From JABDBE01 sp049585795 (GTDB lineage Bacteria > Acidobacteriota > Terriglobia > Terriglobales > Acidobacteriaceae): a stretch of DNA of 64,000 nucleotides. The notes under the pieces were generated by a model. That model was not told the DNA's origin and did no database searches. It worked only from the letters and a program-made list of their open reading frames with translations. Of this stretch, positions 41,209-49,407 are shown in pieces. The DNA is taken from positions 372,001 through 436,000 of the forward strand of contig JBAVAQ010000007.1 in assembly GCA_049585795.1 (NCBI GenBank). Direction: 5' to 3'. Every line of letters begins with the position of its first letter. Position 1 is the stretch's first letter. The position numbers and the translations under genes were made by a program.

Positions 41209-42543
41209 CTATCGCGCTTTGGGATCGAAGCGCAAAGTCACGTCCACCGTCTTGTCGTCATTCAGCGACTCCTCGACCCTCACATTCCAGTCCGCTCTGA
41301 GCCCGATCTCTTTATCTTCACGGTCCAGAAATCGCTTGGGATAGCTCGAGTCATAAGCGTCGCCTCCGCGCAGCGTCCATCCATCCTGCAGCCGGGCTGT
41401 AGTGCGCGAGTCGAGGCCGCGGATTTCCAGGTCTCCCATGGAATAGACTTCGCCTTCCCGGATGAGGAGCACGTACCTGACCGTGGAACTCGCGTCGTCT
41501 AGCTCCGGGTTCGATTGGATTTTGACTGCCATGTATCCGCGCGTGCCGTAAAGCTGCTTCATGGCTGCGATGTCAGTGTTAAGCTGAACCGCATTGGCCG
41601 GTTCGCCGAGTTGCGCGTGCATCAGGGCTCGCAGAGCGTCGGCCGAGAGAGCCCTGTATCCGCGTATCTCAATTTCACTGAGTTTGTATTGGCGTCCGGG
41701 GTCGACCGGAAAAGTCAGATCGACCGCAGTTTCTTGCGGAGTGTTCTCGACAACCTTAGCCGAAGCTTCGCCCAAGGTCGCCTTGAGATATCCTCGCTCC
41801 AGATAAATTGGCACGAAATTCTTGTCTTCCTGAACCCGAAGTTTCGATCGCAGATAATCGGCGCCTTGAAGTTTCTTTGCCGCAGCTTCGAGCAAGGGCA
41901 ATTCGGACGCGCCGGCTCCAGCGAATGCCACGTTGCGAATGCGAATTTGCGGTCCCGTGACCGTGAAAACAAAGGCCTCGATCGGGCCGTCGTCGTGAGC
42001 GGCTCGAAGATAGTCGACGCGGCCCGGCAGGTTGCGCACGATCAGCAAACCTTGCAGAGCATTCGAAACGTCGTCCGCCAGATCGCCCCCGACCGGCAGC
42101 TCCCCTTGAAATAACGGCACCTGGGCACGGAGCTGGTCGAGCAGTTCCTGATCCGAAAACCAGACCAGGTTATCGAAGTGAACCGGAACGAACCGCTCGG
42201 CATCCTGCACTTGCAATTCCAGCTTCGTTCCGTCGGCCGAGTACTGAAAGGTGTAGAGCACGTCCGCGAAAGCGCCGGTTTCGCCGAGCGTCCGGGCGGC
42301 CTTCTTGAAGTCGTCCTCGCTCACGGTTTGACCGATCTGCAAGCCACTCGCAGCGACGATTTCTTCCGACGTATAACGCTTCGAGCCGGTCGCCTTGATC
42401 GAAATAAGTTGGAACGCGGAGGGCGGGAGATCTTTGGGCGCCAGCTTGCGGGGATTCTGGGCAAGCGCCGGGCACAAACCGGCACACAGCAGCACCAACA
42501 CCAATCGAAATGCAGAGATTCGCACGCGAGGAGATTCTACCAT
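41209..42543 (-). CDS. Exported multi-POTRA protein without beta-barrel
   Basis: A 444-residue protein with a signal peptide (AFRLVLVLLCAGLCPALAQ). Several POTRA-like units are visible: ISIKATGSKRYTSEEIVAASGL (about 47-68), IRNVAFAGAGASELPLLEAA, LSEIEIRGYRALSADALRAL and MGDLEIRGLDSRTTARL, each a strand followed by helices. BamA-family proteins end with a 16-stranded barrel, which is lacking here because only about 40 residues remain after the last unit. It may be a periplasmic accessory to an outer membrane assembly machine. Confidence 0.7.
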   Translation of the reverse strand: MVESPRVRISAFRLVLVLLCAGLCPALAQNPRKLAPKDLPPSAFQLISIKATGSKRYTSEEIVAASGLQIGQTVSEDDFKKAARTLGETGAFADVLYTFQYSADGTKLELQVQDAERFVPVHFDNLVWFSDQELLDQLRAQVPLFQGELPVGGDLADDVSNALQGLLIVRNLPGRVDYLRAAHDDGPIEAFVFTVTGPQIRIRNVAFAGAGASELPLLEAAAKKLQGADYLRSKLRVQEDKNFVPIYLERGYLKATLGEASAKVVENTPQETAVDLTFPVDPGRQYKLSEIEIRGYRALSADALRALMHAQLGEPANAVQLNTDIAAMKQLYGTRGYMAVKIQSNPELDDASSTVRYVLLIREGEVYSMGDLEIRGLDSRTTARLQDGWTLRGGDAYDSSYPKRFLDREDKEIGLRADWNVRVEESLNDDKTVDVTLRFDPKAR

Positions 42544-42594
42544 CGGAGTCAGGGCCCAAATTTCACCGCGAGTTTCTGTCTGGATCCGCAGGCA

Positions 42595-42912
42595 TCATTC
42601 AGGATGAACATGCATTCTCGCGTCCACCCTTCCGCACAGAACGCGGAAGAGTGGGGCACCCTCTTTTATGTGTGATTTGGATTTCCACGTGAAAAGGTTT
42701 GCCACGTTCCACTCCCGGGTGTCCTCGAAGGCCATGATCCGGGAACTGGAGCGGGTGCCGTCCTTTTCGGCGAAGAGCACGTTGTAGTCCTGGCGGCCGT
42801 TGAAGGGAGGGTCGAGGTAGATGAGGTCGACGGATTCGTCCTTTATGTGCTGGCGCAGGACTTCGAGGTTGTCGCCGTAATAGAGTTGGTTTTTCTCTAC
42901 TGGGGGAAGATT
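42595..42912 (-). pseudogene. DNA methyltransferase N-terminal remnant
   Basis: The minus strand encodes LYYGDNLEVLRQHIKDESVD, then LIYLDPPFNGRQDYNVLFAE and REWN before an unrelated tail and a stop. LDPPF is the catalytic D-P-P-F motif of type III or orphan amino-methyltransferases, with the start of the family ahead of it. There is no start codon in frame, and the rest of the enzyme (several hundred residues with the SAM-binding FxGxG motif) is missing. It is a fragment with no restriction partner nearby. Confidence 0.75.
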
Positions 42913-43002
42913 CTAGCGCGGATCGGGCGGTTGCGTAATTGCTCGTCCGGGTGCTGGTGGAAATGCCTGGCTGGCTTCATCGTACTGCAGGCAGACGCGG
43001 GG

Positions 43003-43063
43003 TCCCTCGACTCCACAGAAACGCTCGCTCCGCGAGCGATTCTGTTCCGCTCGGGATGACAGA
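43003..43063. repeat. Dispersed CTCGGGATGACA repeat with hairpin
   Basis: Contains a perfect CGCTCG/CGAGCG hairpin and ends in CCGCTCGGGATGACAGAG, which recurs with small changes at 48691-48719, 52685-52757 and 62432-62567. It lies in a non-coding gap. Confidence 0.65.
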
Positions 43064-43091
43064 GTTAAACCGGGGATCGCGGCAACTCTGA

Positions 43092-44000
43092 CTAACGTTT
43101 TCCTGCAGCCTGGGCGTCCACACCTTTGATCTTCACCGCGATGTCGATGAAGGCCAGCGCGGCGCGGCTTAGGGCTTTGTCTTTGCGGAAGACCAGTGCC
43201 AGGTCGCGGCGGATTGTGGCGTCCGAGATTGGAATCGCCGTCAGCGCATTGGCGCGCATATCTTCGAGCACATTGGAGCGGGCGATAAATCCGACACCGG
43301 CATCCGCAGCCACGAAGCGCTTCAGCAGTTCGCTGGAGTCGAGTTCCATGGTGTATCGCGGTTTGAGCTTGCGTTCGTAGAAAAGATTTTCCAGCGCATC
43401 GCGGGTATGTCCGATCTTGGGCACGACCAGCGGGAACTTCGCCGCCTGGGCAATGGTGGCTGATTTCATCTTGGCCAAGGGATGCTGCGGCGGAGCAATT
43501 ATCACCAGTTCGTCGCGATGAATCAGAACTACGGTCAGCCGGGCATCGCTGACGGGAAGGGAAACGACGCCGAAGTCCACGGAATTGTCGACCACGGATT
43601 CCAGAATTTTGGCATAGTCCGCGCGTTTGATGTTCACGCTCACGCCCGGATACTGCTTTTTGAACTCGGCAAAGACCTCAGGCAGGATGTGAAGGCAAGT
43701 ACCTTCGTTGGCCCCGACCACAATCTCGCCCCGGGGCACGCGTTCGGTTTCGGCGATCCCAGCGAGCATGGCTTTACGCGATGCCACCGTTTGTTCGGCG
43801 AATTTCTGGAAGAGCTTGCCCGATGCCGTGACCGAGACTTTTCCCCCGGAGCGGTCTAATAACTTCGCTCCCACTTCCTCTTCGAGCGAGCGAATCTGCG
43901 ACGAGATTGCCGGCTGGGTGCGAAATCGCCTCTCCGCCGCACGCGAGAACGAGTTGAGGCGCGCCACTTCGAGAAAAGTTTCGAGCTGGTCAAAGTCCAT
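43092..44000 (-). CDS. LysR-family transcriptional regulator
   Basis: A 302-residue regulator from the ATG at 44000; a longer open frame upstream is not conserved in character. The N-terminal winged helix is LETFLEVARLNSFSRAAERR then TQPAISSQIRSLEEEVGAKL, typical of LysR. The effector domain (residues 90-300) has the two-lobed pattern with GEIVVGANEGTCLHILPEVF and VAADAGVGFIARSNV. The target is unknown. It is divergent from the exported protein at 44210, 209 bases away, which could be its regulated gene. Confidence 0.92.
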   Translation of the reverse strand: MDFDQLETFLEVARLNSFSRAAERRFRTQPAISSQIRSLEEEVGAKLLDRSGGKVSVTASGKLFQKFAEQTVASRKAMLAGIAETERVPRGEIVVGANEGTCLHILPEVFAEFKKQYPGVSVNIKRADYAKILESVVDNSVDFGVVSLPVSDARLTVVLIHRDELVIIAPPQHPLAKMKSATIAQAAKFPLVVPKIGHTRDALENLFYERKLKPRYTMELDSSELLKRFVAADAGVGFIARSNVLEDMRANALTAIPISDATIRRDLALVFRKDKALSRAALAFIDIAVKIKGVDAQAAGKR

Positions 44001-44209
44001 AACGACAGTTCTTGGATTGCTCAGAGATGCGGGGAGATTGTAGCAGGACAGGAGAGAGGCTGCGGTACAATGGCACTCCTCCAAAAGCAAGCTCGAACCC
44101 AGGCTGGGCAGGAGGCTCCAAGGACGATTGGCGGTCATTGGAGGTCCAGCGAATTGTTAGATCGAGACTTTTCCCGAACAACATAAAGAAAACTTTTCCC
44201 GGAGGATAC

Positions 44210-44776
44210 ATGAAACGGCTGCTACTGTGGACAGTCCTATGTCTGGCATTGCCCGGAGCCTTGCTTGCTCAGAATGAATCGGTGACGGATAAATCAGATC
44301 GCATGTTTTTTCCGAAGGACACGCTGTATGGCTATGCGCAGTTTGATCTGGCTCCTCCCCATAATGAGATCGATCCCAATTTGTGCGCTGGAAACGCCGG
44401 CAGCTACGGAGGCGCCAACGCTCCCTGCAGCATGTTTGCCCGGTATATGATCTCGGGGCTCCTGGAAGTGCGTCCTTTCGGCAAAGGTCAGTTCCGCAGA
44501 TTCATGTTGTTCGGGCAGCCTGCATTCTTGTTCGGCAAGAATGTTCCGCAGAATCTCTACACCTGGTCGTGGGATGCCATCGGCATCGAGCATTCCTGGG
44601 GACTCGGAATTTACATCGCCAAGGGATTCGAATTCCGCGTGACCCAGCACTTCCTGTTCGACCGGCTGGGCGCGCGCGACCGCAATCTGGGCACTGCGGA
44701 TTTAGGCAATAACGGTCCCTGGGGAAGGTACAATGCGATTGGGGTGAGGAAGTATTTTGGCACCCGGCGGTGGTAG
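44210..44776 (+). CDS. Exported protein, probably outer-membrane associated
   Basis: A 188-residue protein from the ATG at 44210, preceded by CCGGAGGATA. A signal peptide (residues 1-21, LLLWTVLCLALPGALLAQ) is followed by a sequence with alternating aromatic residues and strands such as LYGYAQFDLAP, FMLFGQPAFLFG, WGLGIYIAKGFEFRV and the last strand AIGVRKYFGTRRW. This resembles a small beta-barrel. Two Cys in the region DPNLCAGNAG...APCSMF could form a disulfide. The family is not recognised. Confidence 0.65.
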   Translation: MKRLLLWTVLCLALPGALLAQNESVTDKSDRMFFPKDTLYGYAQFDLAPPHNEIDPNLCAGNAGSYGGANAPCSMFARYMISGLLEVRPFGKGQFRRFMLFGQPAFLFGKNVPQNLYTWSWDAIGIEHSWGLGIYIAKGFEFRVTQHFLFDRLGARDRNLGTADLGNNGPWGRYNAIGVRKYFGTRRW

Positions 44777-44793
44777 CTCATACGGGCGAGGGG

Positions 44794-45297
44794 CTAGGCT
44801 GGCATTGGTGCGGGCCTTCGGATGCGCGCGATTAGCCATACGATCAAGGCGATTATTCCTCCAAGAAAAGCAAGCGGCAACAAAACGATGAGGATCACCC
44901 AGCCAACTCCCGCCAGCGAGGTGACATCGCCAGCGACGCTCGCTTGCGGCTCGCGCCTAACCGTCCCGCCAAAAGCGACGGCATCGCCGGCAACCTGCGC
45001 GGCGTTCTGGAGACGGAGATCTCCGAGCACCACGGTGACATCGCCTGCCACCTGCGAGCCCTGTTCGATCACTACATTTCCGTGAACGGCGACTACGTCT
45101 CCCGCCGTTTGCCCGCGCACAAATATAGAACAGTTCACGCACACGAGATCACCCGAATTTTCGCCGGGTTCGACAAAAATGTCATGGTTGAATTGGACGC
45201 GGTCGGAGCTCTCTTGTGCCAGTGCCGGTGCCGGTGCAGCTAACAACGCTAAGACGGCAAGAATTCTGAATATGGTGCGACCAGCCTCGATAGGCAT
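44794..45297 (-). CDS. Exported polymer-like (bactofilin-type repeat) membrane protein
   Basis: A 167-residue protein from the ATG at 45297 with AAGGAA upstream. A signal peptide (ILAVLALLAAPAPALAQ) precedes a region of short repeated strands: NSGDLVCVNCSIFVRGQTAG, DVVAVHGNVVIEQGSQVAG, DVTVVLGDLRLQNAAQVAGD. These resemble the beta-helix repeats of bactofilins and of related DUF-type surface proteins. A C-terminal membrane helix (VILIVLLPLAFLGGIIALIVWLI) anchors it, with a basic tail inside. The role is not known. Confidence 0.65.
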   Translation of the reverse strand: MPIEAGRTIFRILAVLALLAAPAPALAQESSDRVQFNHDIFVEPGENSGDLVCVNCSIFVRGQTAGDVVAVHGNVVIEQGSQVAGDVTVVLGDLRLQNAAQVAGDAVAFGGTVRREPQASVAGDVTSLAGVGWVILIVLLPLAFLGGIIALIVWLIARIRRPAPMPA

Positions 45298-45474
45298 ACA
45301 CGTTCCTTCGGCACGCCGGGTGCCTGATGTGAATATGTCGGCTCTCACGAACCAGCTCCACATCATGAACAGCCTTATTCAGGACAGTATAAGGGAAGCG
45401 CTCGCCTTCAGGGATTGGCCTGACTATAGGTTGTTTCTTGAAGCATCCATTTCTCGCCCGTCGCTCGCAGGCCT

Positions 45475-45480
45475 TATAAT
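45475..45480 (+). promoter_or_regulatory. -10 box of icd promoter
   Basis: A perfect TATAAT lies 35 bases before the icd start. The -35 region 17 bases upstream (TTCTCG) is weak, so an activator or a non-standard factor may be needed. Confidence 0.5.
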
Positions 45481-45515
45481 TGTGGTTTCCTGAAAACTTT
45501 CTGGAGGAATCTGTG

Positions 45516-46943
45516 ATGGCGGTCTCCTACAACGGCCTTCCGGTGCCCACGAACGGCGCCCGGATCACGTACAGCAACGGGCGCTACCAGGTGCCCGAGA
45601 ACCCCATCATTCCCTTTATTGAGGGCGATGGGACGGGGCGCGACATTTGGAAGGCATCGGTACGGGTGTTTGATGCGGCGGTACAAAAGGCGTACGGCGG
45701 CAAGCGCCGCGTGGCGTGGTACGAAGTATTCGCGGGCGAAAAGGCAAAAGCCGAGTTCGACAATTGGCTGCCGGATGACACAGTGAATGCGATCCGTGAA
45801 TTTCGCGTGGCCATCAAGGGCCCGTTGACTACGCCCGTGGGCGGCGGGATGCGCTCGCTGAATGTGGCTCTGCGGCAGACTCTCGATCTCTACGCCTGTG
45901 TGCGTCCGGTGAAGTATTACAAAGGCACGCCATCGCCGGTGAAGCATCCCGAACGCATGGACCTGGTGATCTATCGCGAGAACACGGAAGACGTCTACGC
46001 CGGAATTGAGTGGGAAGAAGGCACGCCCGAGGCTGCCAAGCTCATCGAGTTTTTGAACAAAGACATGCTGAAGGGAAGCAAGAAACAGGTTCGGCTGGAT
46101 TCCGGCGTCGGCATTAAGCCGATCTCCGTGACCGGGACCAAGCGTTTGGTGCGTATGGCAATTCAGTTCGCTTTAGACAGCGGTCGCAAAATTGTCACGA
46201 TAATGCATAAAGGCAACATCCAGAAATTTACTGAGGGCGCCTTTCGGAAGTGGGGATACGAGTTGGCCACGCAGGAATTTCGCGACAAGATTGTCACCGA
46301 GCGTGAGAGCTGGATTCTCGACAACAAAGATAAGAATCCCAACCTCACGATTGAAGAAAATGCCAACTTGACCGAGCCCGGTTTGGAGTTTGCGACCGAG
46401 GAATTCCGGCAATCGATTTACCAGGAAGTGCGAGGGGTGCTGAGCTCGATCTATGCCACCCACGGTAAGGGTGCGTGGAAGAAAAAGTTGATGGTGAACG
46501 ACCGCATCGCCGATTCCATCTTTCAACAGGTGGTGACGCGAGCGGATGAATATTCGGTGCTGGCTACGTCCAACTTGAACGGCGATTATATTTCTGACGC
46601 TTGCGCCGCACAGGTCGGCGGGTTGGGCATTGCACCGGGCGCCAATATTGGCGATGGCTACGCGATCTTCGAGGCGACGCACGGCACCGCTCCGAAGTAC
46701 GCGGACAAAGATGTGATTAATCCCGGTTCGGTGATCCTCTCGGGAGTCATGATGTTCCGCCTCATGGGCTGGAACGAGGCTGCGGACCTGATTGAGCACG
46801 GCATGGAGCGCTCGATCGAGCAGAAGCACGTCACCTACGATTTTGAGAGGCTGATGGAAGGCGCTACCAAGGTGAGGACGAGCGAATTTGCCAGCCACAT
46901 CATCGGGAACATGGACGCGGCGGTGCTGAGCGCCACGCACTAA
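45516..46943 (+). CDS. icd: Isocitrate dehydrogenase, NADP-dependent
   Basis: A 475-residue enzyme from the ATG at 45516, which has TGGAGGAAT upstream. It oxidises isocitrate to 2-oxoglutarate in the TCA cycle. Seen: IPFIEGDGTGRDIW at the N-terminus, GGGMRSLNVALRQTLDLYACVRPVKY, where the Ser before LNVALR is the phosphorylation/substrate residue in E. coli, YRENTEDVYAGIE, the metal-binding DRIADSIFQQ, and NLNGDYISDACAAQVGGLG. It is about 60 residues longer than the E. coli enzyme, with an insertion around residues 260-320. mdh follows after 137 bases with a repeat in between. Confidence 0.95.
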   Translation: MAVSYNGLPVPTNGARITYSNGRYQVPENPIIPFIEGDGTGRDIWKASVRVFDAAVQKAYGGKRRVAWYEVFAGEKAKAEFDNWLPDDTVNAIREFRVAIKGPLTTPVGGGMRSLNVALRQTLDLYACVRPVKYYKGTPSPVKHPERMDLVIYRENTEDVYAGIEWEEGTPEAAKLIEFLNKDMLKGSKKQVRLDSGVGIKPISVTGTKRLVRMAIQFALDSGRKIVTIMHKGNIQKFTEGAFRKWGYELATQEFRDKIVTERESWILDNKDKNPNLTIEENANLTEPGLEFATEEFRQSIYQEVRGVLSSIYATHGKGAWKKKLMVNDRIADSIFQQVVTRADEYSVLATSNLNGDYISDACAAQVGGLGIAPGANIGDGYAIFEATHGTAPKYADKDVINPGSVILSGVMMFRLMGWNEAADLIEHGMERSIEQKHVTYDFERLMEGATKVRTSEFASHIIGNMDAAVLSATH

Positions 46944-46958
46944 CAGCAAAAGGCATTG

Positions 46959-47046
46959 ACCACAAAGGACACGAAGGTTCACAAAGGAATGCAGAGTTTA
47001 GAACGGCTTACTTCTTCTCTTTGTGTGCCTTCGTGCCCTTTGTGGT
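46959..47046. repeat. Long inverted repeat between icd and mdh
   Basis: A 28-base arm beginning ACCACAAAGGACACGAAGG (46959-46986) faces its near-complement ending CCCTTTGTGGT (47019-47046) with a 32-base centre. The structure is of the dispersed type that often recurs in genomes of this kind. It could attenuate or process the icd-mdh transcript. Confidence 0.8.
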
Positions 47047-47080
47047 TATTGAATTTAATCCTTTGCTCAGAAAGGAAATC

Positions 47081-48007
47081 ATGCGTAAGAAAGTTACGGT
47101 TGTAGGTTCTGGAAATGTGGGCGCGACGGCGGCGCACTGGATTGCCGACAAAGAACTGGCTGATGTCGTCCTCATCGATATTGTCGAAGGCGTCCCGCAG
47201 GGCAAAGGGCTGGACCTCCTGGAGGCGATGCCCATTGAGAAACGTGATTCCCACATCGTAGGCACCCAAGATTATGCTGACACCGCCAACTCCGACATTG
47301 TCGTGATCACTGCGGGTATTCCACGCAAGCCCGGCATGAGCCGCGATGACCTGCTGAACACCAACCACAAAATCATGAAAGATGTGGTGGGCAAGGCGGT
47401 GCAGTTCTCACCCAAATGCATTCTGATTATCGTGTCGAACCCGCTTGATGCGATGGCGCAGGCCGCATACAAAATGAGCGGCTTTCCGCGCGAACGGGTG
47501 ATCGGGATGGCCGGCGTTCTTGATTCCGCCCGCTTTCGGGCGTTTATTTCGCAAGAATTGAAAGTCAGCGTGGAGAATGTCACTGCGTTTGTGCTTGGCG
47601 GGCACGGCGATACCATGGTTCCGTTGCCGCGCTATTCGACTGTGGCGGGAATTCCGATTACTGAATTAATGGATGCGCCGACTGTGGCTCGTCTGGTGCA
47701 GCGCACACGCGATGGCGGTGCTGAGATTGTGAAATATCTGAAGACGGGCAGCGCCTACTACGCCCCGTCAGCGGCGGTCGCGGAGATGGTTGAGGCGATC
47801 TTAAAAGATAAGAAGAAAATTTTGCCCTGCGCGGCCTATTTGGAAGGCGAGTACGGGATAAAGGGGCTCTATGTGGGCGTGCCGGTGAAGTTGGGCGAGA
47901 AGGGAATTGAGCAGATTATCCAAATCAAACTGACGCCGGAAGAAAAAGCGGCATTAGATAAGAGCGCGGAGGCGGTTAAGGAGTTGGTGGGTGTGATCGG
48001 AGTGTAG
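47081..48007 (+). CDS. mdh: Malate dehydrogenase, lactate-dehydrogenase-like
   Basis: A 308-residue enzyme from the ATG at 47081 with AAAGGAAATC upstream. It interconverts malate and oxaloacetate with NAD. The Rossmann motif is VVGSGNVGATAA (residues 5-16); Asp at the end of strand 2 (VLIDI) favours NAD. ITAGIPRKPGMSRDDLL carries the substrate Arg of malate dehydrogenases, NPLDAM and the catalytic His in VLGGHGDTMVPL are present. It follows icd, so consecutive TCA-cycle genes are grouped. Confidence 0.96.
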   Translation: MRKKVTVVGSGNVGATAAHWIADKELADVVLIDIVEGVPQGKGLDLLEAMPIEKRDSHIVGTQDYADTANSDIVVITAGIPRKPGMSRDDLLNTNHKIMKDVVGKAVQFSPKCILIIVSNPLDAMAQAAYKMSGFPRERVIGMAGVLDSARFRAFISQELKVSVENVTAFVLGGHGDTMVPLPRYSTVAGIPITELMDAPTVARLVQRTRDGGAEIVKYLKTGSAYYAPSAAVAEMVEAILKDKKKILPCAAYLEGEYGIKGLYVGVPVKLGEKGIEQIIQIKLTPEEKAALDKSAEAVKELVGVIGV

Positions 48008-48040
48008 GGTTTCGATGTCAGTTCTTTGCAGCCAGGGTGC

Positions 48041-48072
48041 GGCGCGGCTAGAAGCCGCGCCCCTTCAAAGCT
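48041..48072. repeat. Dispersed hairpin repeat downstream of mdh
   Basis: Perfect 9-bp stem GGCGCGGCT-AGA-AGCCGCGCC followed by CCTTCAAAGCT. The same TAGA...CCTTCAAAGCT arrangement occurs at 36079-36110, with the 3' arm decayed there. In this place it could act as the mdh terminator, although there is no T-run. Confidence 0.75.
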
Positions 48073-48105
48073 TGGTATTTGCCCTCGGCTGCGATCCGCG
48101 CCAGA

Positions 48106-48633
48106 CTAGACCCGCTCAATCACGACCGACTTCAACACCACATCTTTCTTCGGCTTGTCCTGAGCACCACGCGGGACGCTCACGATGTTCTCAGCTACGT
48201 TTTGGCCTTCTACTACTTCTCCGAAGATTGTGTGTTTGCCGGTGAGCCACGTTGTGGGCGCCAGTGTGATGAAGAATTGCGAACCGTTTGTATTTGGACC
48301 GGCGTTGGCCATCGCCAGCTTGCCCGGCTTGTCAAACCTATGCGGCGAGCCTTTGGTTTCGTCTTCGAATTGATAGCCGGGGCCACCCATGCCGGTTCCG
48401 GCGGGATCGCCTCCCTGGATCATGAATTCGGGGATCACGCGGTGAAAAATTGTTCCATCGTACAGGCGGTCTTGGCTTTTCTTGCGGCTGACGGGATGCG
48501 TCCACTCGCGTTTGCCCTCGGCGAGTTCCACGAAATTAGCGACCGTCTTGGGCGCGTCTTTTTCAAACAAACGGCAAACGATGCTGCCTTCTGAGGTATC
48601 GAAGATGGCGTAAGTACCGGGCTGGCGGGTCAT
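48106..48633 (-). CDS. Cytoplasmic peptidyl-prolyl isomerase, cyclophilin type
   Basis: A 175-residue enzyme from the ATG at 48633 with AAAGGAA upstream. Cyclophilins catalyse proline cis-trans isomerisation. Catalytic core: YDGTIFHRVIPEFMIQGGDP with the Arg-Phe-Met-Gln residues, GPNTNGSQFFIT and TIFGEVVEG. There is no signal peptide, so it acts in the cytoplasm, unlike the neighbour at 48729. The two adjacent copies probably arose by duplication and then took different compartments. Confidence 0.94.
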   Translation of the reverse strand: MTRQPGTYAIFDTSEGSIVCRLFEKDAPKTVANFVELAEGKREWTHPVSRKKSQDRLYDGTIFHRVIPEFMIQGGDPAGTGMGGPGYQFEDETKGSPHRFDKPGKLAMANAGPNTNGSQFFITLAPTTWLTGKHTIFGEVVEGQNVAENIVSVPRGAQDKPKKDVVLKSVVIERV

Positions 48634-48728
48634 GGGAGTTCCTTTCTGGCTTCGCTTATTGTGGTTGCGCCCGAGCGGGCTAAACACAAGGTTCCTCGAC
48701 TACGCTCGGAATGACAGAAACTTTGTCA

Positions 48729-49334
48729 CTAATTTGCGCCGCTGATCGCGATGTGGATAATCTTCACCGGTTTATAGGGACGATCGTTCGAGTCGCGGCC
48801 CATCCTTGCGATCTGCTTCACCAAAGCCACGCTCGCGGCATCGCACTGGCCGAAGATGGTATATCCGCCATTCAAGCTGGGGTAGGCGACCTCGGTGATG
48901 AAAAACTGCGAACCATTGGTACCGGGACCGGCATTCGCGTAAGCCATACGTCCGGGTCGATCGAACTTCAAGTCCTTGGAGGTTTCATTCTTGAAGGCGT
49001 AGCCGGGATCGCCGGTTCCAGTGCCCATCGGATCACCGCCTTGAATCATAAAGTCAGGAATGACCCGGTGGAAGATAGTGCCGTCGTAAAGCGGAACGCC
49101 GTGTTTTTTCTGGTGGGTGATGGGGCTGGTCCAATCTTTGGTTCCGGTAGCCAAGCCGATGAAATTGGCTACGCCGATTGGAGCCTTGTCGGGAAAGAGC
49201 GTGCACGTGAGTTTGCCCGCAGTGGTGTCGATAACCGCTACGGGATTGCCCTCGGCCGCGGCTGGCTTAGTCTGAGACCACAAGGTGAGCGAAGCCAGAA
49301 AGATGACCGACGCGAGAATTAAGCTTTTGCGCAT
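48729..49334 (-). CDS. Exported peptidyl-prolyl isomerase, cyclophilin type
   Basis: A 201-residue enzyme from the ATG at 49334 with AAGGAG six bases upstream; the frame is open much further but without conserved sequence. A signal peptide (MRKSLILASVIFLASLTLWS) directs it to the periplasm. The cyclophilin core repeats the neighbour's motifs: YDGTIFHRVIPDFMIQGGDPMG, GPGTNGSQFFIT and YTIFGQCD. It may aid folding of exported proteins. Confidence 0.94.
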   Translation of the reverse strand: MRKSLILASVIFLASLTLWSQTKPAAAEGNPVAVIDTTAGKLTCTLFPDKAPIGVANFIGLATGTKDWTSPITHQKKHGVPLYDGTIFHRVIPDFMIQGGDPMGTGTGDPGYAFKNETSKDLKFDRPGRMAYANAGPGTNGSQFFITEVAYPSLNGGYTIFGQCDAASVALVKQIARMGRDSNDRPYKPVKIIHIAISGAN

Positions 49335-49407
49335 GCGCGACTCCTTATTTGCAATCAATCGAGAGTGGTAAATCCAAACCTTGCATTGTACGACAGGAGC
49401 CGGGGAA

